From contig NEEC01000013.1 of NCBI GenBank assembly GCA_002189035.1, forward strand, positions 930,001 to 994,000: DNA of 64,000 bases, given 5' to 3'. This document shows, one piece after another, positions 58,849 through 64,000 of the stretch. How positions within the stretch are numbered: position 1 is the stretch's first letter; every line of letters starts with the position of its first letter. Under the pieces are notes generated by a model. The model ran no database searches, had not been told where the DNA came from, and saw only the letters and a program-made list of their open reading frames with translations. Origin of the DNA: Utricularia gibba. Taxonomy: Eukaryota; Streptophyta; Magnoliopsida; Lamiales; Lentibulariaceae. The position numbers and the translations under genes are program-made.

Positions 58849-60281
58849 AACAAAAAAATAAAATAAAAATTGAACGACAGTTGAGTATTTTTGAAGTGTT
58901 TTGCAAAGGGGTTGGTGGCCGGTGGGGGTTCTGTTCCTTAGGTAACTGATGACTTTCATCACTATATCTGATTACTTTCAAACCCAAGTTCGGTCACCAA
59001 ATACGTTTTGGATTCTGATTGGCCGAAAAATAGCCATAATCAACAAAAATAATAAAATAAATTACTTATTGTGATAAAGGTCAGCAATTAGCTAACACAG
59101 TGTCAAGCGTAGATGTGCTTTTTTAAAAAATTTGTGTAAACAAATATTTTGTCGGGCGAATAAAAATATTATATATTTTCTTCATTATCCGAAATGCAAC
59201 TTCCTTGTGCTCCAGCACTGCGTCCAATATTAGAATAATAATGCCTCATTCTTACACGCCTTATTAAAGCACTTACTAAATTCAGAAAAGATATCAAAAT
59301 TTTGTAGAGTAAAAAGATGTATAAATGGTTACAAGTAGTCAAGTAGTGAAACAAAAGGAAAAGGAAAAAAGAAAGCATTTTCTGAGAATAGCAATCCACC
59401 AACCGTCGGAGAGTAAACCGACAGCAGAAAAAAAATTGATTTTGCTTCCTTTTTCCTATTAAATGAATTGGATTCTTCTAGAGGGAGCAGATGATGATTC
59501 ATGATCGCGTAATTAAATGCGCAATTTTTCATTGGAAATGTAAAATGAGTTGGTGTTATGTTATTTTAAAAACTGGTGTAGTTTACCGGCTATACCCCAA
59601 TTTACAATTAGTATAAAAATTTACCCAAATTTTTAAATTATGGCATAGATCTTTTAAATTATTTTTTATAAATAATTTATGCCATAACTTATAAAATTAC
59701 ATATTTAACCTTATCAAAACTAATTAATTTTGATCTCATTATAACGATGCATCGTATAAGATACAATATAATCATCGTCATTTTGAATCATATAAGATAT
59801 AAATATAATATAATTATTATCATTTTGGATCATACGAAATACAAATACGATATAATATTAATATAAATATCATTAGATTCATTGAACTTTTGACACGAAT
59901 GTGAAAAGCCCTAGCACGAAATTTTATTGTGTTTGAAACCGTGAACCATTTCAATTTTTAAAAATTTTGAAAACCATTTGAGTTTTATTTACACGGTTTT
60001 GACAACTTAAGATGTTTACTTTGTAATTTTGAAATTTAGGGATTAAACTATTTATAATCACTCAAAATTGAAATGTTGTTCTTGTAATTTTTTTTAAAAA
60101 AAATATTTTAAAATAAATATATGTACACAACATAATCTAATAATTTTAGTGATCTAATTGAATTTTAAATTTGTATTTTATGGCGGTATCCGTTTATTTG
60201 GTATTCGAACGTTGCACATGAATGGACAAGCAATACCTGCACACCATCACCAACCACAAATACATAGAATGAACAGTGAAA
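58849..60281. other. AT-rich intergenic DNA
   Basis: No gene seen. A short inverted pair (AAATTATGGCATA near 59635 and TTTATGCCATAA near 59677) hints at a small MITE fragment. Confidence 0.5.
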
Positions 60282-60890
60282 TCAATATGTGTAGGAGTGA
60301 CAGGGGACCCGGTCAACGGACCGATGAGGCGAAAACGGCGTCGTTACGGGACCACAGAAGACCCTGAGGTGGCGGCGGATCTTTATCACTCCGATCTTCC
60401 AACGGATGCTGGCCCAAATATTGACGTACAAGTCCAGTTGACCCGCGGCCCGGCCGGCTCGTATATCTCGGGCCACCTCGCTGCGAAGCCCAATGTCCCT
60501 GGGGGCCAAGTACAGGTCCACGTCGGTCACGTTCCTCCGCCGCTGGTAGAACGGACGGACGTCGTTGAGGGCCAACTGCTGGTTCTGGAACACTGTCTCC
60601 GCCTGTATTTTGTCGTAGTAGAGGGACATGCGGCGGTTGGGGTTGGTGGCTCGGAGGACCATATGGATATCGGCGGAGTTGAGGTGATCTCGGGTCAGGT
60701 TGAAGCTTGTGAAGGATCCCTTTTCGATGGAAAACCTGAGTTTCTTGGGGTCTACCACGAGCCAAGTGATGAGGGCGATGATCCCAAGTAGTATAATCAA
60801 TGCAAGTATCGCACCTACGAGGAGCGTCGCCGGATTCAGACGGCGGCCCTGTCGGTCCCCGCCGTGCATGGTCGTTGTGGGGTTGCTCAT
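60282..60890 (-). CDS. NDR1/HIN1-like (NHL, LEA_2) membrane protein
   Basis: Single exon, 202 residues. A basic cytosolic start (about 1-21) precedes one strong membrane span (about 22-46, LVGAILALIILLGIIALITW) and then a LEA_2 domain with the NHL hallmarks RATNPNRRMSLYYDKIQ and FYQRRRNVT. NHL proteins sit in the plasma membrane and several take part in pathogen and senescence responses (family knowledge). The role of this one is inferred only from the family. The C-terminus KIRRHLRVFCGPV is the usual end of the domain; the last residues (SVDRVPCHSYTY) are variable. High GC, with a long shadow frame on the same strand. Confidence 0.88.
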   Translation of the reverse strand: MSNPTTTMHGGDRQGRRLNPATLLVGAILALIILLGIIALITWLVVDPKKLRFSIEKGSFTSFNLTRDHLNSADIHMVLRATNPNRRMSLYYDKIQAETVFQNQQLALNDVRPFYQRRRNVTDVDLYLAPRDIGLRSEVARDIRAGRAAGQLDLYVNIWASIRWKIGVIKIRRHLRVFCGPVTTPFSPHRSVDRVPCHSYTY

Positions 60891-60933
60891 TGTAGGGGAT
60901 GGGGTTTTGTGCTGTCCAGTCCAGAGACCCCTG

Positions 60934-60940
60934 ATTTATA
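60934..60940 (-). promoter_or_regulatory. TATA box of the NHL gene
   Basis: On the minus strand, CTCTATAAATCAGG lies about 45 bp before the start codon, implying a leader of roughly 15-20 nt. Confidence 0.6.
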
Positions 60941-62222
60941 GAGATGTTGGCGTTATCAGACGGTAGAGTGGAGAAGAATGAAGTGCAGCTGATTTCTTCT
61001 CCGACAGCACATGCCCCCACTCTCATGCAATGCTTCTAACGATCCAGTGGACAGCCCAAGGCAAAGAATTGCTTGGGGATAAAGGTAGAGGCATTCCCTA
61101 ACCCTTTCCAAAGTTGTTCTTTCTTCTTATCTTTGATTCTTTAATATTTAGTTTGAACCAACTCAATATACCCGACCCAACTTGTGTGCAAACTAAGTGG
61201 ATTTGGCCCAAACACCTCTTTAGGCCAGCAAAAAGGGAGCCAACTCGAACCTGTTACGTGCACGGGAATTCACCATTTGTGTATGGTGTAGCTTCTGTTT
61301 TTTCTTTTTGATGAACTATTATTGTAATTTTCTATACTGTTTTTGTTCGGTTCATTGTAGTTGGCTTACTAAGTTCAGCTCATTCACTATTACACTGTTG
61401 ATCTATTGTGCTAGTGGATCAGTTTGCCTGATATGGTGAATCAACCCCGGTTTTCCGGATGAGCAAAATTGTGATGTCTTGGCCTTGAGTTTTTGATTAA
61501 TCTCGTTCATATTAGTAGGAAATCAGTCTTTATTTCCAACACGGTGGATCATTCTAAACGAAACGGGTGTCCGATTGTCGGTCACTCACTCGTCTGCAAT
61601 CGCTATGGACGCATCTTGTTGCTGGATGGATGGACCCACAAGAAGACGAAGACAGCCTTTGTAATAATATCTGAGGATGTGACAAGAAAGGAGAATTAAG
61701 CAATACATATTATTTTATATTAAAAAATGATATTTAAGATCATGTATGATATATTTAAATAATTTTTATTTAAAAGTTTATTCATGTTAAACATAAATTC
61801 ATCTATTAAATAAGTTTAATTAGTTCGATAATAATAAAATACAATACTATATTTTTTATTACAAAATACCTTTATTATAATTATATATTATATAATAATA
61901 AATATAAAAAAATTAATAAAAAATTTTTAGTATACATATATGTGATAAATAATATTTTTAAAAAAATTAATATTTTTCTGTGAATTATTTATATTAATTC
62001 TGAATGTCGAACAAATTGAAAATCATACCAAATCAGTATTATGACTATTATTATTGTTAATCTAATAGTAATTGTGAGATTGAAATAAATTTTATAAAAA
62101 TATTGAAAATGGGGAGGAAATCCTTGATTCGCCTATAAAATAGCACATCCGCCACTAAAATGATCACACCCGCAGGAAGCTTCCAATTCTTGTTGTACTT
62201 AGCATTCATTGTATGAGCCACC
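60941..62222. other. Intergenic between divergent NHL and TIP genes
   Basis: No gene supported. 61110-61700 has short open frames without recognisable motifs; 61700-62100 is AT-rich. Confidence 0.45.
62133..62141 (+). promoter_or_regulatory. TATA box of the TIP aquaporin gene
   Basis: CCTATAAAATAGC lies about 85 bp upstream of the start codon, a typical plant core promoter. Confidence 0.7.
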
Positions 62223-63081
62223 ATGTCCGGACCCAGAGACTACTTCAACCCTCCCCTCAGCCGCGTGGCCGTCGGAAACTCGCATGAGTTCCGGCACCCC
62301 GGTGCAGTGAAGGCCGCGGTTGCCGAGTTCATCAGCACCCTCATCTTCGTCTTTGCTGGCTCCGGCTCCGGCGTGGCCTACAACAAGCTTACAGGGGATG
62401 CTCCGGCTTCGCCCTCAGGCCTTGTCGCCGCGGCAGTTGCCCATGCCTTCGCCCTCTTCGTCGCCGTCTCCGTTGGCGCCAATATTTCCGGCGGCCACGT
62501 CAACCCTGCCGTCACGTTTGGTTTGTTTGTGGGTGGCAACATCACTCTTCTCCGTGGTATTCTGTATATCATCGCTCAACTCCTCGGCTCCGTTGCCGGT
62601 GCTGCTCTCCTTTCCTTGGCCACCGGAGGCTATGTAAGTAGGATTGTGATTTTCAAAATAAAAATCCAACTAAAACCGAACACCGAATTCGAAATCAAGA
62701 CCAATTCTGTTTGTGCAGGAAATCCCGGCGTTCAGCTTATCGGCCGGAGTATCGGTGTGGAGCGCCTTCGTTTTCGAAATCGTCTTGACATTCGGGCTAG
62801 TCTACACTGTGTACGCCACCGCCGTCGATCCAAAGAAGGGTGAGATAGGCATCATAGCCCCTCTGGCCATCGGTTTCATCGTAGGAGCCAACATCCTTGC
62901 CGGCGGTGCATTCACCGGCGCTTCGATGAACCCCGCCGTGGCCTTCGGCCCCGCGGTGGTGAGCGGCGTTTGGACCTATCATTGGATCTACTGGGCCGGG
63001 CCCTTCGTCGGAGCCGCCATCGCCGGCATAGTCTATGAAGTGTTTTTCCTCACTCGCTCCCATGAACCGCTGCCCCACTAA
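62223..63081 (+). CDS. TIP1: Tonoplast intrinsic protein, TIP1-type aquaporin
   Basis: Water (and possibly urea or peroxide) channel of the vacuole membrane. Two exons, 62223-62633 and 62719-63081, joined in phase after ATGGY|EIPAF; 257 residues. Two NPA boxes are present (94-96 in [12 protein letters not shown] and 208-210 in [12 protein letters not shown]). The selectivity-filter residues by alignment are H74, I188, A205 and V211, the TIP1 pattern His-Ile-Ala-Val. Six membrane spans can be traced. The end HEPLPH is like TIP1 proteins. The N-terminus ([13 protein letters not shown]) is some 10 residues longer than common TIP1s. The start follows GAGCCACC, a good plant context, behind a TATA box. 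Nothing is broken. Confidence 0.96.
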
Positions 63082-64000
63082 GATTTGGTCTCGTGATGTT
63101 CCTCTGCAAGTTGTCAAATATGGTGTAATAATGGACCAAATTCGAATTTCCAGTTTCGTAATTTGTGATACCATGGGGACCAAATCCGAATTTCCGGTAA
63201 TGTAACATCATCCACAGGTGAATACGAGCCCATCACATCCAGGGACCATTTGTGACATGATAATATCCATATGAAACTGACATCCACATTATCATTTGAT
63301 TTGATTTGATTATAAACAAAAAATGTAATTCGGAATAAATTATTCCCAAGAAAAAATATTGAAAAGATCGTGTCCTAAAATGCAAATAGCGTAAATATAG
63401 ACACTAAAACCATTATGACTATCAATTAATTTATCTTAATTAAATATTATTCATATTTAATAATTTCAAACATCAAACGGATAAATAATTTATTCAATGT
63501 TATTTTATTTAAAATTTTGTATCCATTTAATCAATTGAACCTAATAATTAATTTTATATCACTTATATTTATATTTTTTATAACTCTATAAGGTCAATTT
63601 TACATTTTTTATATTTTGATCTATTTGAATGAAAACTTGATAAAAAATTCTCGATTAAAATAAAATTTACATTTTATCTTAAAAGATTTAAATCTTATCT
63701 TAAAAAATTCAAATAGAAAATATGATGCAAACCATCAACAAAGCCCAACAAATTGAAACTTTTATATAAGAGCTTGAACACCAAGGTGTTAAAGTGATCG
63801 GAGTCTTTGAGTCAGTATATGAATTTAGAGTCGAGTACAATATCTTTTGATTTGTTTCATGTCATTTTTCATGAATTTTGTATGTTAAAATCGACCATGT
63901 GCGTATTGGCGCTTATGATCACAGATTTGTGGTGAAACCTTATTTGCGAAAATATTGCATGTGTAACCATGTTTTTTAAGATTTAATTTGAGGTTTAATT
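63082..64000. other. TIP 3' region and AT-rich end of the window
   Basis: No gene seen. 63082-63240 is probably the 3' untranslated region, and contains two copies of a short motif (GGACCAAAT-CGAATTTCC near 63132 and 63178). Confidence 0.5.

Noticed and set aside
60313-61026. 237-residue open frame on the minus strand, longer than the NHL protein
   Set aside because: It overlaps the NHL gene in another frame, is Pro/Arg-rich low-complexity and has no domain; the NHL frame has a membrane span, NPN motif and a TATA box.
57355-63081. Biosynthetic gene cluster (BAHD, NHL, TIP)
   Set aside because: Only one metabolic enzyme is present; the neighbours are membrane proteins of unrelated families.

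Overview
The window is nuclear DNA of a flowering plant, almost certainly a eudicot. The evidence is the plant-only families present (R3-type MYB, NPH3/BTB, LEA_2/NHL, S-protein homologue, BAHD acyltransferase, tonoplast aquaporin, a long-form PPR protein), short GT-AG introns, very AT-rich intergenic DNA and plant-type Copia, Gypsy, MULE, Harbinger and TRIM remnants. An asterid such as a member of the Lamiales is possible, but that is only an impression. No prokaryotic, organellar or viral replicon is present.

Layout. 1-10.6 kb is a graveyard of decayed LTR retrotransposons: a Copia body, a Gypsy body split by a 1.49-kb insertion with a 5-bp target duplication, and a Copia 3' end with LTR. 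10.8-24 kb is a gene island: ribosome-biogenesis GTPase LSG1 (-), a secreted S-protein homologue (-), a small R3-MYB (+), V-ATPase subunit E (+) and decapping factor DCP1 (-). 24-38 kb is AT-rich and transposon-laden: MULE transposase pieces, a plant-mobile-domain pseudogene, hairpin repeats, a TRIM, an inverted-repeat element and a Harbinger deletion derivative. It holds one intact gene, a LEA_2 protein (+). 38-41 kb has a PPR protein (+) and an unidentified Ala/Arg-rich protein (-). 43-53.3 kb is the second dense island: the 20-exon RAD5A translocase/E3 ligase (-), an NPH3/BTB protein (-), tRNA-Arg(UCU) (+) and RMI2 (+). 53.3-57.3 kb is AT-rich repeats. 57.3-63.1 kb holds a BAHD acyltransferase with a one-base frameshift (-), an NHL/LEA_2 protein (-) and a TIP1-type aquaporin (+). 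The rest is AT-rich with no gene seen.

The genes are ordinary, separately transcribed plant genes and do not form an operon or a recognisable biosynthetic cluster. The only functional echo is RAD5A and RMI2 (post-replication repair and the RecQ/TOP3/RMI complex) 4.3 kb apart, which may be chance. For the multi-exon genes I rebuilt exon boundaries by hand from splice sites and reading phase; every listed model closes in frame, except the BAHD gene. I found no clear new system. The items most worth checking are the three-exon R3-MYB, the BAHD frameshift, the unidentified 206-residue protein, and the hairpin repeat cluster next to the plant-mobile-domain and MULE remnants.
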